Numbered from the stretch's first letter, positions 45,275 through 54,225 are shown. The stretch: DNA of 64,000 bases from Rhizobium sp. NLR16a (GCF_017948245.1 NZ_CP072865.1:3869501-3933500), one strand, 5' to 3'. Notes: generated by a model not told the origin, from the sequence alone. Numbers and translations are program-made.

Positions 45275-45660
45275 CCGAGTTCGGTCTCGAAGCTGAAAGG
45301 AAGGAGCTCTTCCATCGTCATGGTCTTCTTCACGCCTGCCTCATCGCAGAGATAGATCTTCGTGTCCTTGGCGGCGAATTCGGAAATTTTCTGGCGGCAG
45401 CCGCCGCAGGGCGGGCAGAGCGGCAGCTTCTCGGCGATGACGGCCATTTCGACGATCTTCCTGGCGCCGCCCATGATCATGGCGCTGATCGCCGTCGGCT
45501 CGGCGCACCATCCTTGCGGAAAGGAGAGGTTTTCGATGTTGGCGCCGGTATAGACCTTGCCGTCCTCGGCGCGGATCGCCGCGCCGACCGGGAATTTCGA
45601 ATAGGGCGCATGGGCAAAGGCCATGGCGCCGCGGGCGGCTTCGAACAGGTCGTGGGACAT
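45271..45660 (-). CDS. cdd: Cytidine deaminase
   Basis: This 129-residue zinc enzyme deaminates cytidine and deoxycytidine. The catalytic CAEPTAI and PPCGGC motifs supply Glu and the zinc cysteines. ATG 45660 (MSHDLFEAARG) is used; the upstream TTG is unlikely. AAGGAG lies within the end of the permease gene. It lies between the transporter and the phosphorylases in the nucleoside operon. Confidence 0.96.
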   Translation of the reverse strand: MSHDLFEAARGAMAFAHAPYSKFPVGAAIRAEDGKVYTGANIENLSFPQGWCAEPTAISAMIMGGARKIVEMAVIAEKLPLCPPCGGCRQKISEFAAKDTKIYLCDEAGVKKTMTMEELLPFSFETELG

Positions 45661-45662
45661 GA

Positions 45663-46634
45663 TCAACGCTCCTTCGTATAGGGCACGCCGCCGGCCTTTG
45701 GCGGGATTGCGACGCCGATGAAGCCGGCAAGCAGGATGCAGGTCAGGATATAGGGCAGTGCCTGGAAGACCTGGACCGGCACTTCACCGACCAACGGCAC
45801 CTGCTTGCCCTGCATGAAGTTCGCCAAAGCATCCAGGAAGCCGAAGAGCAGGCAGGCGAACATCACCGGTACCGGCTTCCACTTGGCGAAAACTAGCGCC
45901 GCCAGCGCGATGTAGCCCTTGCCGGCCGACATGTCCTTGATGAAGGCGGCGGACTGGGCGATCGCGAGGTACGTGCCGGAAAAGCCGCAGAGGATGCCGG
46001 CGCACATGACGGCGCGATAGCGCAGCCAAGAAACCGAAATGCCTGCCGTATCGACCGCGCCGGGATTTTCGCCGACGGCGCGCAGCCTGAGGCCGAAGCG
46101 CGTGCGGTAAAGCACCCACCAGGAGAAGGGCACGGCGAGGAAGGCGAGATAGGTGAGGATATTGTTGCCCGATATCACGCTTGCATAGAGCGGACCGATG
46201 ATCGGTATGTCGTGGACGGCATCGGCGCCCGGCAGGATGATCGGCGCGAAGCGGGCCTCCGGCGCCAGCTGCGGCGTCCGGCCGCCCTGGCCGAACCAGG
46301 CCTGGCCGAGCACGATGGTGATGCCGGCGATGAAGAAGTTGATCGCCACACCTGAGACGATCTGGTTGCCGCGATTGGTGATCGAGGCAAAGCCATGCAC
46401 CAGGCTGAGCGCCACCGAACAAACGACGCCGGCGCCAAGGCCCAGCCAGGCCGAACCGGTGAGATAGGCCACGCAGGCGGCGGCGAAGGCCGAGCCCAGC
46501 ATCTTCCCTTCCAGGCCGATATCGAAGATGCCGGCGCGCTCGGAAAACAGTCCCGCGAGCGCGGTAAAGATCAGCGGAATAGAGAGCCTGACCGTCGAGC
46601 TCAGGACGTTGATGAAGATGTCGTAATAATCCAT
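45663..46634 (-). CDS. Nucleoside ABC transporter permease (BmpD/NupQ type)
   Basis: This 323-residue membrane protein has about eight to ten helices and the branched-chain/ribose-type permease motif GENPGAVDTAGISVSWLRYRAVMCAGILCG, plus GLEGKMLGSAFAA. It pairs with the adjacent permease (gene 10 bases upstream) and the double ATPase. ATG 46634 follows GAGGAGCGG. Its end sits just before cdd. Confidence 0.92.
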   Translation of the reverse strand: MDYYDIFINVLSSTVRLSIPLIFTALAGLFSERAGIFDIGLEGKMLGSAFAAACVAYLTGSAWLGLGAGVVCSVALSLVHGFASITNRGNQIVSGVAINFFIAGITIVLGQAWFGQGGRTPQLAPEARFAPIILPGADAVHDIPIIGPLYASVISGNNILTYLAFLAVPFSWWVLYRTRFGLRLRAVGENPGAVDTAGISVSWLRYRAVMCAGILCGFSGTYLAIAQSAAFIKDMSAGKGYIALAALVFAKWKPVPVMFACLLFGFLDALANFMQGKQVPLVGEVPVQVFQALPYILTCILLAGFIGVAIPPKAGGVPYTKER

Positions 46635-46644
46635 CGTCCGCTCC

Positions 46645-47748
46645 TCAGGCTCGCTTCAATTGCTGGTAGATGTGCACCATTGCCGGCCGGAACATGTATT
46701 CCAGCGCACCGGCAAAGAGGATCACCAGTCCCTGGATGACCAGGATCATTTCGCGGGTGATATTCGGCATCTCGAAAGAGATCCAGTCGCCGCCCTGGTA
46801 AAGGGTGCCGAAAAGGATTGCGGAAAAGATGATGCCGAGCGGATGGTTGCGGCCCATCAGCGACACTGCAATGCCGACGAAGCCGGCGCCACCAACGAAC
46901 TCGACCTGCAGACGGGCGGACGATCCCATGACGGGATTGAGCGCCATCATGCCGGCGAGCGCGCCCGAAATCAGCATCGCGATGATAACGATGCGCGCAT
47001 AGGGTATGCCGGCATAGGCAGCCGCGGTCGAGCTCACGCCGAGTGTACGCATCTCAAAGCCCAGCTTGGTGCGCCAGATGAGGATCCAGACAAACCAGGC
47101 GGCAAGAAGGGCGATGATGAAGGAGACGTTGAAGGGTGCTGCACCCAATTTGGCACCGAAGATGCTCATGAGCCAGCCAAGCTTCGGAAGCTGCCCACCT
47201 TCGAGGAAGGTGCGGGTTTCCGGCGCCATCTTGCCCGGCACGATCAGCACGTGCACCAGCAGATAGACCATCAGGGCGGCTGCGATGTAGTTGAACATGA
47301 TCGTCGTGATAACGATATGGCTGCCGCGTTTGGCCTGCAGGAAAGCGGGAATGAAGGCCCAAGCCGCACCGAAGATCCCGGCGCCGACAATGGCAATCGG
47401 CATCGTCACATACCAGGGCACGTAATGGTCGAGCGCAAGCGCTACCAGCGCACAGCCGAGCCCGCCAATATAGGCCTGGCCTTCAGAGCCGATGTTAAAG
47501 AGACCGGCATGGATGGCGACGGCCACGGAAAGGCCGGTGAAGATGAAACTCGTTGCATAGTAGAGCGTGAAGCCGATGCCTTCGCCGCTGCCGAAGGCGC
47601 CCTCGATCAGCAGCGAGAGCGCGGCGAGCGGGCTTTCGCCGATCAGCCAGACGACGAAACCCGAGATCAGGAAGGCGACGACGAGGTTTAAAAGCGGGAT
47701 GAGACCGTAATTAATCCAGTTTGGTAGCGGAACGGAAGCAGTGCTCAT
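46645..47748 (-). CDS. Nucleoside ABC transporter permease (NupP type)
   Basis: This 367-residue membrane protein is the first permease of the BmpA-type system, with GSEGQAYIGGLGCALVAL, an EAA-like LGVSSTAAAYAGIPYARIVIIAMLISG and about nine helices. ATG 47748 (MSTASVPLPNWINYG) is preferred to the TTG at 47766; GAGG lies upstream. It begins 7 bases after the ATPase stop. Confidence 0.92.
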   Translation of the reverse strand: MSTASVPLPNWINYGLIPLLNLVVAFLISGFVVWLIGESPLAALSLLIEGAFGSGEGIGFTLYYATSFIFTGLSVAVAIHAGLFNIGSEGQAYIGGLGCALVALALDHYVPWYVTMPIAIVGAGIFGAAWAFIPAFLQAKRGSHIVITTIMFNYIAAALMVYLLVHVLIVPGKMAPETRTFLEGGQLPKLGWLMSIFGAKLGAAPFNVSFIIALLAAWFVWILIWRTKLGFEMRTLGVSSTAAAYAGIPYARIVIIAMLISGALAGMMALNPVMGSSARLQVEFVGGAGFVGIAVSLMGRNHPLGIIFSAILFGTLYQGGDWISFEMPNITREMILVIQGLVILFAGALEYMFRPAMVHIYQQLKRA

Positions 47749-47755
47749 AAAGGCC

Positions 47756-49267
47756 TCACGCGGCAATGCCGGCCATCATCAGGCCGAGGGTCTGTTCACC
47801 GGCATCGGGCGTCTTCTCGCCGACGACCTGGCCGGCGAACATGACAAGGATACGGTCTGAAAGGGCGCGGATCTCATCGAGTTCGACGGAGACGAGCAGG
47901 ATCGCCTTGCCCGCATCGCGCATTTCGATGATCCGGCGGTGAATGAATTCGATGGCGCCGATATCGACGCCGCGGGTCGGCTGACCGATGATCAGCATCT
48001 TCGGATCGCGTTCGATTTCGCGGGCGACGACGATCTTCTGCTGATTGCCGCCGGAGAAATTCGCCGTCTTCAGCCGCGGGTTCGGCGGACGGATATCGTA
48101 TTTTTCGATCTTCTCCATCGCATCCTTGCGGATCGCTTCGAGATCGAGCAGCGGCCCTTTGCTGTAGTCCGGACGGCGGTGATAGCCGAGGACGGAGTTT
48201 TCATATTCCTCGAACTTCAGCACCAGTCCCATATGGTGCCGGTCCTCGGGAATGTGGGCGAGGCCGAGATCGCGCAGGCAGGCGGGGTCGGCCTTGTCGA
48301 TCGTCTGGCCATCGAGAAGGATTTCGCCGGAGACAGGCTTGCGGATTCCGGCAATCGCCTCCAGCAATTCCGACTGGCCGTTGCCGGCAACACCGGCAAT
48401 GCCGACGATCTCGCCGGCGCGCACGTCGAAGGAGACGTTGTCGACCATGGTGACGCCGCGATTGTCCTTGACCGTCAGGTTGCGGACGGAGAGCACGGCG
48501 GCGCCCGGATTGGCTTCGCCCTTCTGCACGCGCAGCAGCACGCGACGGCCGACCATCAGCTCGGCAAGCTCCTCCACCGTCGTTTCCGCCGTCTTGCGGG
48601 TGGCGACCATCTCGCCGCGGCGCATGACGGAGACCGTATCGGTGATCGCCATGATCTCGCGAAGTTTGTGGGTGATGAGGATGATCGTCTTGCCCTGGTC
48701 GCGCAGCACCTTGAGGATGCGGAAGAGGTGGTCCGCTTCAGCTGGCGTCAGCACACCTGTGGGTTCGTCGAGGATCAGGATCTCGGCGCCGCGATACATG
48801 GCTTTCAGGATTTCGACGCGCTGCTGCAAGCCGACCGGCAGCTCTTCGATCAGTGCGTCCGGATCGACCTCGAGGCCGTATTCGGTTTCCAGCCGCTTGA
48901 GCTCGGCGCGGGCCGATGCGACGCCCCTGGCCAGCAGCGAGCCGCCTTCGGCGCCGAGCATGATGTTCTCGAGCACGGTGAAATTGTCGACCAGCATGAA
49001 ATGCTGGTGCACCATGCCGATGCCGGCGGCGATGGCCGCCTGGCTGTCACGGATGGTGACCGGATTGCCGTTGACGCGGATCTCGCCGCTGTCGGCATGA
49101 TAGAAACCGTAGATGATCGACATCAGCGTCGATTTGCCGGCGCCGTTTTCACCGATGATGCCGTGGATCGTCCCCTTGGCAACGGTGAGGTTGATGTCCT
49201 TGTTGGCATGGACGGCACCGAATTTCTTATCGATGCCGACAAGCTCGATAGCGGGCTTATCTGTCAC
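47756..49267 (-). CDS. Nucleoside ABC transporter ATP-binding protein, double NBD
   Basis: This 503-residue protein holds two ABC domains, like RbsA/NupO. The first has Walker A GENGAGKST and signature region LPVGLQQRVEILKAM; the second has a degenerate Walker A region GVAGNGQSELLEAI and signature FSGGNQQKIVVAREI. GTG 49267 (MTDKPAIELVGIDKKFG) is chosen because GGAG lies eight bases upstream and an earlier TTG would lie over it. Energy for nucleoside import comes from this protein. A hairpin in the gap before it may reduce its level relative to the binding protein. Confidence 0.93.
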   Translation of the reverse strand: MTDKPAIELVGIDKKFGAVHANKDINLTVAKGTIHGIIGENGAGKSTLMSIIYGFYHADSGEIRVNGNPVTIRDSQAAIAAGIGMVHQHFMLVDNFTVLENIMLGAEGGSLLARGVASARAELKRLETEYGLEVDPDALIEELPVGLQQRVEILKAMYRGAEILILDEPTGVLTPAEADHLFRILKVLRDQGKTIILITHKLREIMAITDTVSVMRRGEMVATRKTAETTVEELAELMVGRRVLLRVQKGEANPGAAVLSVRNLTVKDNRGVTMVDNVSFDVRAGEIVGIAGVAGNGQSELLEAIAGIRKPVSGEILLDGQTIDKADPACLRDLGLAHIPEDRHHMGLVLKFEEYENSVLGYHRRPDYSKGPLLDLEAIRKDAMEKIEKYDIRPPNPRLKTANFSGGNQQKIVVAREIERDPKMLIIGQPTRGVDIGAIEFIHRRIIEMRDAGKAILLVSVELDEIRALSDRILVMFAGQVVGEKTPDAGEQTLGLMMAGIAA

Positions 49268-49280
49268 TGCAGGCTCCAAA

Positions 49281-49323
49281 TAAGAAAAGGGCGTATGGCG
49301 AAAATCCCCTCCGCCATACGCCC
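49281..49323 (-). terminator. Intergenic hairpin between the binding protein and its ATPase
   Basis: GGGCGTATGGCG (49289-49300) and CGCCATACGCCC (49312-49323) are exact 12-base inverted repeats with an 11-base loop, followed on the minus strand by TTTTCTTA. It would act as a partial terminator or mRNA-end stabiliser, so the binding protein is made in excess over the rest of the operon. Confidence 0.75.
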
Positions 49324-49350
49324 GATCTCGATATTACATCAGGGCGCTGA

Positions 49351-50343
49351 TCACTTCGGGCAAGCGTTGTCCGAGGTGTAATCGTGAACCTTGACGGTTC
49401 CGGCGATGATATCGGCCTTGGCCTTGTCGACGGCAGCCTGCATTTCCGGCGTGATCAGCGACTTGTTGTTGTCGTCGATCGCGGCGCCGACACCGTCTTC
49501 CTTGACGCCGAGAGCCTGAACGCCAGCGGTGAACTTGTCGTTCTTGGTATCGGTGTAGGCGTTGTAGACGGCGAGGTCGACGCGCTTGACCATCGAGGTC
49601 AGGACCGAGCCCGGATGCAGATGGTTCTGGTTGGAATCGACGCCGATCGACAGCTTCTTGTTGTCGGCGGCGGTCTGGAGAACGCCGAGACCGGTGGCGC
49701 CGGCAGCCGCGTAAATAACGTCGGCGCCCTGATCGATCTGGTTCTTGGTGAGCTCGCCGCCGCGAACCGGGTCGTTCCAGGCAGCACCCGTGGTGCCGGT
49801 CATGTTCTGGAACACCTCGATATCGGCCTTGGCGGCGCGGGCGCCCTGCTCATAGCCACATTCGAACTTGCGGATCAGCGGAATGTCCATGCCGCCGACA
49901 AAACCGACCTTGCCGGTCTTCGATGCCATGCCGGCGAGAATGCCGACGAGGTAGGAGCCTTCTTCTTCCTTGTAGACGACGGAGCGGACGTTCGGCTTAT
50001 CGACGACGGAGTCGACGATGATGAATTTGGTATCCGGGAATTCGGCAGCGACCTTCTCGATTGCCGAAGTCCAGGCGAAGGAAACGGCCACCACCGGATT
50101 GAAACCGCGGCTTGCGAAGTTGCGGATGGCCTGTTCGCCCTGCGTGTCGCCCGTCGGCTCGAAGTCGCGATAGGCGATGCCGGTCTCGGCCTTGAACTTC
50201 TCGGCGCCGTTATAGGCCGCTTCGTTGAAAGACTTATCGAACTTCCCGCCGGTGCCGTAAACCAGCGCCGGCTTGACATCGGCGGCCAGCGCCGTCGTCG
50301 ACATGGCAGCCACGGCAAGGAGAGTGAGAAGGGATTTTTTCAT
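49351..50343 (-). CDS. bmpA: BmpA/Med-type nucleoside-binding periplasmic protein
   Basis: This 330-residue protein has a signal peptide (MKKSLLTLLAVAAMSTTALAAD) cut after ALA, so it is periplasmic and not a lipoprotein. The BmpA/PnrA motifs FDKSFNEAAYNGAEKF, FAWTSAIEKVAAEFPDTKFIIVDS and GVDSNQNHLHPG are clear; relatives bind purine or pyrimidine nucleosides. ATG 50343 is preceded by AGGG. It is the first gene of the operon and is followed by a strong hairpin. Confidence 0.93.
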   Translation of the reverse strand: MKKSLLTLLAVAAMSTTALAADVKPALVYGTGGKFDKSFNEAAYNGAEKFKAETGIAYRDFEPTGDTQGEQAIRNFASRGFNPVVAVSFAWTSAIEKVAAEFPDTKFIIVDSVVDKPNVRSVVYKEEEGSYLVGILAGMASKTGKVGFVGGMDIPLIRKFECGYEQGARAAKADIEVFQNMTGTTGAAWNDPVRGGELTKNQIDQGADVIYAAAGATGLGVLQTAADNKKLSIGVDSNQNHLHPGSVLTSMVKRVDLAVYNAYTDTKNDKFTAGVQALGVKEDGVGAAIDDNNKSLITPEMQAAVDKAKADIIAGTVKVHDYTSDNACPK

Positions 50344-50653
50344 TGTGCAGCCCTGTTGTTGCTATTCGTTTGGGGTCCTCCCGCAAGCCCTTTTCGGACA
50401 TGTCTGCGGAACCACCGACCTCCCCCCGGAGGCCTGGCTGCGCGCATCCTTGCATGGCTCACGGAAAAATTCACCAGAAATTTTTCAGGCGGTAAAGATT
50501 TGCAGCGATTGCTGAAAATCAGTTCTTCCCGGCTGATTTTTGGACATTTCCCCATCGATGCTGCAGTTTTTCTAGCCAATCCGCCGGCAGATGCCGAAGC
50601 CGCGGAGGGCCATAACCGGCCTTCGCCGCAGCGCACCGGCTCAAACCGATCGG
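50344..50653. other. Promoter region upstream of the nucleoside-uptake operon
   Basis: No gene is seen. GAAAAATT (50464-50471) and AATTTTTC (50479-50486) form an exact AT-rich inverted repeat about 120 bases before the bmpA start, a candidate repressor site. The rest shows no clear -35/-10 pair. The next gene on this strand ends at 50654. Confidence 0.4.
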
Positions 50654-50971
50654 CTACGCGATGAAGCGGCCTGACACTTGCGGTTTCTTGTAGCCGATCA
50701 TCCAAAGAAGCAGCGCGATCACCAGAAAAACCGCAAAGGCCGGCTGCAGCATCAGCCACTGAAAGATGAAGGCATAGAAGCGCGGGTGGATATAGTAGGA
50801 AAGCGCGGATTGCAGCGACGTCAGCGTGTCTGGGCTGACATCCTGCCAGGCATCCGACATCGGCGTCATGATCACGGCGGAGGCGGCAACCGACTGGATC
50901 GAATCGATGGTTCCGGCAATAACGGCTGCCGCAAGCGCGACAAGACTCGCCAGACGCAACAGGAAACGCAT
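50654..50971 (-). CDS. Hypothetical membrane protein (105 residues)
   Basis: I do not recognise this 105-residue protein. It has an N-terminal membrane helix (FLLRLASLVALAAAVIAGTI), a short periplasmic loop with DAWQDVSPDTLTSLQSAL, and a second helix (FAVFLVIALLLWMIGY), then a cytoplasmic tail. This two-helix pattern and the loop resemble small PetM-like membrane proteins of rhizobia. ATG 50971 has GGAGGGATTG; a longer upstream frame is not supported. It sits alone between the bmpA promoter and tRNA-Ser. Confidence 0.65.
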   Translation of the reverse strand: MRFLLRLASLVALAAAVIAGTIDSIQSVAASAVIMTPMSDAWQDVSPDTLTSLQSALSYYIHPRFYAFIFQWLMLQPAFAVFLVIALLLWMIGYKKPQVSGRFIA

Positions 50972-51125
50972 CAATCCCTCCGACGCTTCAATATGCCCGG
51001 ACAATTCCGGCGAGCCCGCGCCATTCTCCACCTTGAGAATTACATAGTCATCGATGAGGTGAAGCACAATGGGATGGGCCAAGGGGAGTTTTATCGGAAG
51101 AAGTCAAAAAACTGTTAGATTTGGG

Positions 51126-51153
51126 TTGATCGGCAAAAATTCATCGGTATATA
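51126..51153 (+). promoter_or_regulatory. Probable promoter of tRNA-Ser
   Basis: TTGATC (51126-51131) and TATATA (51148-51153) are spaced by 16 bases. The predicted start is about 40 bases before the tRNA, leaving a short 5' leader for RNase P. Confidence 0.5.
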
Positions 51154-51199
51154 TCGCGCCGTTCCGACGATTTGCTCCTATCCGGGCGCGAACGCCAAA

Positions 51200-51289
51200 G
51201 GACAGGTGGCCGAGTGGTTTAAGGCGCACGCCTGGAACGCGTGTGTACGTGAAAGCGTACCGAGGGTTCGAATCCCTCCCTGTCCGCCA
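51200..51289 (+). tRNA. tRNA-Ser (anticodon GGA)
   Basis: A 90-base class II tRNA. GGACAGG (51200-51206) pairs with CCTGTCC (51279-51285), then G and encoded CCA (51287-51289). The anticodon stem CACGC/GCGTG holds the loop CTGGAAC with anticodon GGA at 51234-51236, reading UCC and UCU. The long variable arm (GTGTACGTGAAAGCGTAC) is typical of tRNA-Ser. Confidence 0.97.
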
Positions 51290-51440
51290 TTTCGCTTTCC
51301 CTCTTGCATCTCCTTCAGACATCCCCGGGGGAACCGAGTTCGGCATGTCCCGAATTGGAGATTTTTTACCACGCTGCTTCACCGTGTCTTTGCACGTTTG
51401 GGTTTAGGGTTCTGCCAAACCAAGAACAGAGGTAAAACAG

Positions 51441-51650
51441 GTGCAAGAACTTTCGGTGAAGTCGAAGATCATCAAATCCGTCTATTTCAGTCAGGAAGAC
51501 GGAAGGCTCAGGATCTGTTTCAAGAACGGTGAAGAGCGCCTGTTCGAAGGCGTGCCCTCCTCGGAAGCGCATGCGATGACGGCGGCGCCGTCTCCCGGAC
51601 ATTATTATCTCGACCGGATCAGGACGCGGTTTCGCAGACTGGCCGCCTGA
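51441..51650 (+). CDS. KTSC-domain small protein
   Basis: This 69-residue protein resembles the KTSC domain: SKIIKSVYFSQEDGRLRICFKNGEERLFEGVPSSEAHAMTAAPSPGHYYLDRIRTRFRRL. KTSC domains, often fused to lysyl-tRNA synthetase relatives or standing alone, have no proven function. GTG 51441 is preceded by AGAGG at good spacing. It stands alone after tRNA-Ser. Confidence 0.7.
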   Translation: MQELSVKSKIIKSVYFSQEDGRLRICFKNGEERLFEGVPSSEAHAMTAAPSPGHYYLDRIRTRFRRLAA

Positions 51651-52007
51651 AACCCGTGGGCCCGGCTGGAAATTGCGCCGGATTGAGACGGGGCCGGTGG
51701 ATATTAACCACGGGCTAACCCTCACCTTCATCACAGTTGGATCGGCCGGAGCAGAACGCGGCAATTGTCAGCGCTGCCGCTTTCAGAGATTCGGTCAGCC
51801 GGGAGGCTCGGTGGCGGACCCCAGCCACGAAGCCGGGCCTCCCCGTCACGCCCAATCCGTTTCGCCAGATCAATCCGAGGTCGGCTGCGATTGCCTTGAA
51901 ATAGCGAAATGGGGCTAATCCTGTGAAAAACCGGAATGCTCACATCTAGACTCGACAATGCTTCATTAGCATGATTGCATAAACCCATGGAACGGGAGGC
52001 CGGGGTG
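51651..52007. other. Intergenic region downstream of the KTSC gene
   Basis: No gene is supported. TTAA-N7-CTAA (51704-51718) resembles a half-good CtrA site. ATGCT-N5-AGCAT (51958-51972) is a small inverted repeat 36 bases before the next gene. Short open frames here lack a ribosome-binding site and family-like composition. Confidence 0.35.
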
Positions 52008-52250
52008 ATGATGTTCGAGAATCTGCTTGAGATGCAGGAGCGTGGCGTGCGCGACCGTGCTCGTGGCCGCAGCTTGGCGGACAATCCGATGTCGAAGCCG
52101 GATGTGCTGCCGATCACCGATTTTCAGGAATGGTACTCGATGTTCGACGCCTGGCGCTTCGGCTGGTCGATCGAGGATGCGATGGCGGGGCATATCGATG
52201 CGCCCCGTCATGGCCGCGCCTCACCTCGTGCCTATACCAGGACAGTCTGA
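52008..52250 (+). CDS. Small RMF/CrpP-like protein
   Basis: This 80-residue protein has a pattern like ribosome modulation factor and CrpP: a basic [10 protein letters not shown] segment, DNP, and a [18 protein letters not shown] region that recalls the GGWREAM end of RMF. Similarity is weak and by eye, so it may be unrelated. ATG 52008 follows GGGAGGCC; a TTG at 51975 and an ATG at 51987 lack ribosome-binding sites. Its end overlaps the end of convergent pncB by 19 bases. Confidence 0.55.
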   Translation: MMFENLLEMQERGVRDRARGRSLADNPMSKPDVLPITDFQEWYSMFDAWRFGWSIEDAMAGHIDAPRHGRASPRAYTRTV

Positions 52251-53536
52251 TCGACCCGATCCTCGGCGCCGAAGAATTTCAGGTAACGCTCGACCTCAGC
52301 CGGGTCTCCCGTCGCCTTCTGCGGATTGTCAGAGAGTTTTACCGCTGGACGGCCGTTGGCGTCGCTGACCTTGCAGACGATCGAGATCGGATTGAGGCCT
52401 GATATTTCCGTCGGCGCGCAGCCGGCAAAATCATTCGTCAGGTTGGTGCCCCAGCCGAAGCTCATGCGCACACGGCCTTCGAAATGCCGGTAAGTGTCGA
52501 TGATGGCGTCGACATCGAGGCCGTCGGAGAAGATCAACAGCTTCTGGCGCGGATCGCGGCCCATCTTCTTCCACCAGTCGATGATCTTTTCTCCGCCTTC
52601 GATCGGCGGCGCGCTGTCCGGACGGAAGCCGGTCCAGTCGGCGACCCATTCGGGGGCGTCACGCAGGAAGGCCGCGGTGCCGAAGGCGTCCGGCAGGACG
52701 ATCAGCAGGTTGCCGCCATAGAGCTTGTTCCAGTCGCGCAGGATCTTGTAAGGGGCATTGCGCAGTTGCTCATCGGTCTGCGCCAGGGCGGCTGCCACCA
52801 TCGGCAGCTCGTGGGCATTGGTGCCGACCGCCTCGAGATCGGAATCCATCGCCAGCAATACATTGCTGGTGCCGGTGAAGGCCGGACCGATGCCTTCCTT
52901 CAGCGCCTCGACGCACCAGCGCTGCCAGAGAAAGCTGTGGCGGCGGCGGGTGCCGAAATCGGAGATGCGCAGGCCCGGCAACTCCCTCAGCCGCTCGACC
53001 TTCGACCACATCTTTGCCTTGGCGCGGGCGTAGAGCACATCCAGCGTGAAGGGACCGAGCGCCCTCATCGCCGAGCGCGAACGCAGCTCGTTGACGATGG
53101 CGAGCGCCGGGATCTCCCACATCGTGGTTTCCTTCCAGGACCCATGGAAGTCCAGCACATATTGCCCGTCCTTCTTCGACAGCTCATATTCAGGGAGCTG
53201 GAAATTGGACAGCCAGGCGAGGAATTCCGGCTCGAAGATCTGCGCACGGCCGTAGAAACTGTTACCCGCCAGCCAGATCATCTCCTTCTTGGAGAGCCGC
53301 AGCGTGCGGGCGTGATCGAGCTGTTCGCGCAATTCGCCCTCATCGATCTCTTCGGCGAGATGGACGCGCTTGGTGCGGTTGATCAGGGTGAAGGAGGCGT
53401 TCACATCAGGATAGAGCTTCCAGATCATCTGCAGCATCAGCAGCTTATAGAAGTCGGTATCGATCAGGCTCCGGATGATCGGGTCGAGTTTCCAGGCGTG
53501 ATTGTAGACGCGTCTCGCGATATCGGTCTTGGCCAT
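52232..53536 (-). CDS. pncB: Nicotinate phosphoribosyltransferase
   Basis: This 434-residue enzyme makes nicotinate mononucleotide from nicotinate, PRPP and ATP in the NAD salvage pathway. Family motifs are visible: [19 protein letters not shown] near the start, [22 protein letters not shown], and [34 protein letters not shown]. The length matches PncB. ATG 53536 follows CAGGAATC; an ATG further upstream would place repetitive sequence in the protein. Two 18-base tandem repeats lie 28-63 bases before the start and may control it. Confidence 0.96.
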   Translation of the reverse strand: MAKTDIARRVYNHAWKLDPIIRSLIDTDFYKLLMLQMIWKLYPDVNASFTLINRTKRVHLAEEIDEGELREQLDHARTLRLSKKEMIWLAGNSFYGRAQIFEPEFLAWLSNFQLPEYELSKKDGQYVLDFHGSWKETTMWEIPALAIVNELRSRSAMRALGPFTLDVLYARAKAKMWSKVERLRELPGLRISDFGTRRRHSFLWQRWCVEALKEGIGPAFTGTSNVLLAMDSDLEAVGTNAHELPMVAAALAQTDEQLRNAPYKILRDWNKLYGGNLLIVLPDAFGTAAFLRDAPEWVADWTGFRPDSAPPIEGGEKIIDWWKKMGRDPRQKLLIFSDGLDVDAIIDTYRHFEGRVRMSFGWGTNLTNDFAGCAPTEISGLNPISIVCKVSDANGRPAVKLSDNPQKATGDPAEVERYLKFFGAEDRVDQTVLV

Positions 53537-53563
53537 GAGATTCCTGCCCCTGTCCACTCCGGT

Positions 53564-53599
53564 CAGGTGCTGCCAAATTCCCAGGTGCTGCCAAGTTCC
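53564..53599. repeat. 18-bp tandem repeat upstream of pncB
   Basis: Two copies of CAGGTGCTGCCAA(A/G)TTCC stand side by side at 53564-53581 and 53582-53599, differing at one base. They lie in the pncB promoter or leader region, suggesting a tandem regulator site or a recent slippage duplication. Confidence 0.6.
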
Positions 53600-53723
53600 G
53601 GGCCGGCGCACGAAACCGGCTCGTGCGCCTTCTTATCGAAAAATCGGCGGAGAAAGTCCAGACAAAACATAAACATCCCGCCGGATCGTGGCGACGGGAT
53701 GCGGGAGATCATCCGTCGAACGC

Positions 53724-54080
53724 CTATTGGGCCGGAGGTTGAGCCGGGGTCGCAGGAGCGGTATCCGGGGCCGGCGCCGTTTGCGGCGTCTCGGTCAGGA
53801 CCGCATTGCCATTCTGGATCGTCGGCGCGGGTGCTGCGTCCGACTGCTGCTGCTGGAGCTGTTGGCCGGGCTGATGCGGCGCCACCTCGTTCGCCTCGCG
53901 GCGGCCCCAGATCTCGACTGGAATCCAGACCACGAAAGCGAGGATCAGCGCCACGAGCAGCACGGTGAGGATACGATAACCCATACGCCCCTGCTTTGCC
54001 TCGACCGGCGGGATTTGCTGTTCCTTGTGAAGCTTTCCGTCGGATTTTTCCCAGCGTGTTTCGGTCTGATGCGCCATCAT
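53724..54080 (-). CDS. Hypothetical single-pass membrane protein
   Basis: I do not recognise this 118-residue protein. A basic cytoplasmic N-terminus (MAHQTETRWEKSDGKLHKEQQIPPVEAKQGRMGYR) leads to one membrane helix (ILTVLLVALILAFVVWIPVEIWG), then a periplasmic Pro/Gln/Ala-rich tail (repeats of PAP and QQQ) without a fold. ATG 54080 follows AAGGAG; a second ATG is three bases later. Low-complexity tails of this type are seen in rhizobial envelope proteins of unknown role. Confidence 0.6.
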   Translation of the reverse strand: MMAHQTETRWEKSDGKLHKEQQIPPVEAKQGRMGYRILTVLLVALILAFVVWIPVEIWGRREANEVAPHQPGQQLQQQQSDAAPAPTIQNGNAVLTETPQTAPAPDTAPATPAQPPAQ

Positions 54081-54225
54081 CGTCTCCTTCGCTGCCTTGG
54101 CGGCCGATTTGGCCGCAAAGAACTTCGCAAGGAAAACGGGTGGCCGTCTGGAAGGTTCCGGGCTCATACCTGCCGCGGTCTTGGGAATAACCAAACCTCG
54201 GCAGTGGTTTTGGCGCGAGATTCCG

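Noticed and set aside
51673..51918. 81-residue frame after the KTSC gene
   Set aside because: It would start at TTG without a ribosome-binding site and its composition is not protein-like.
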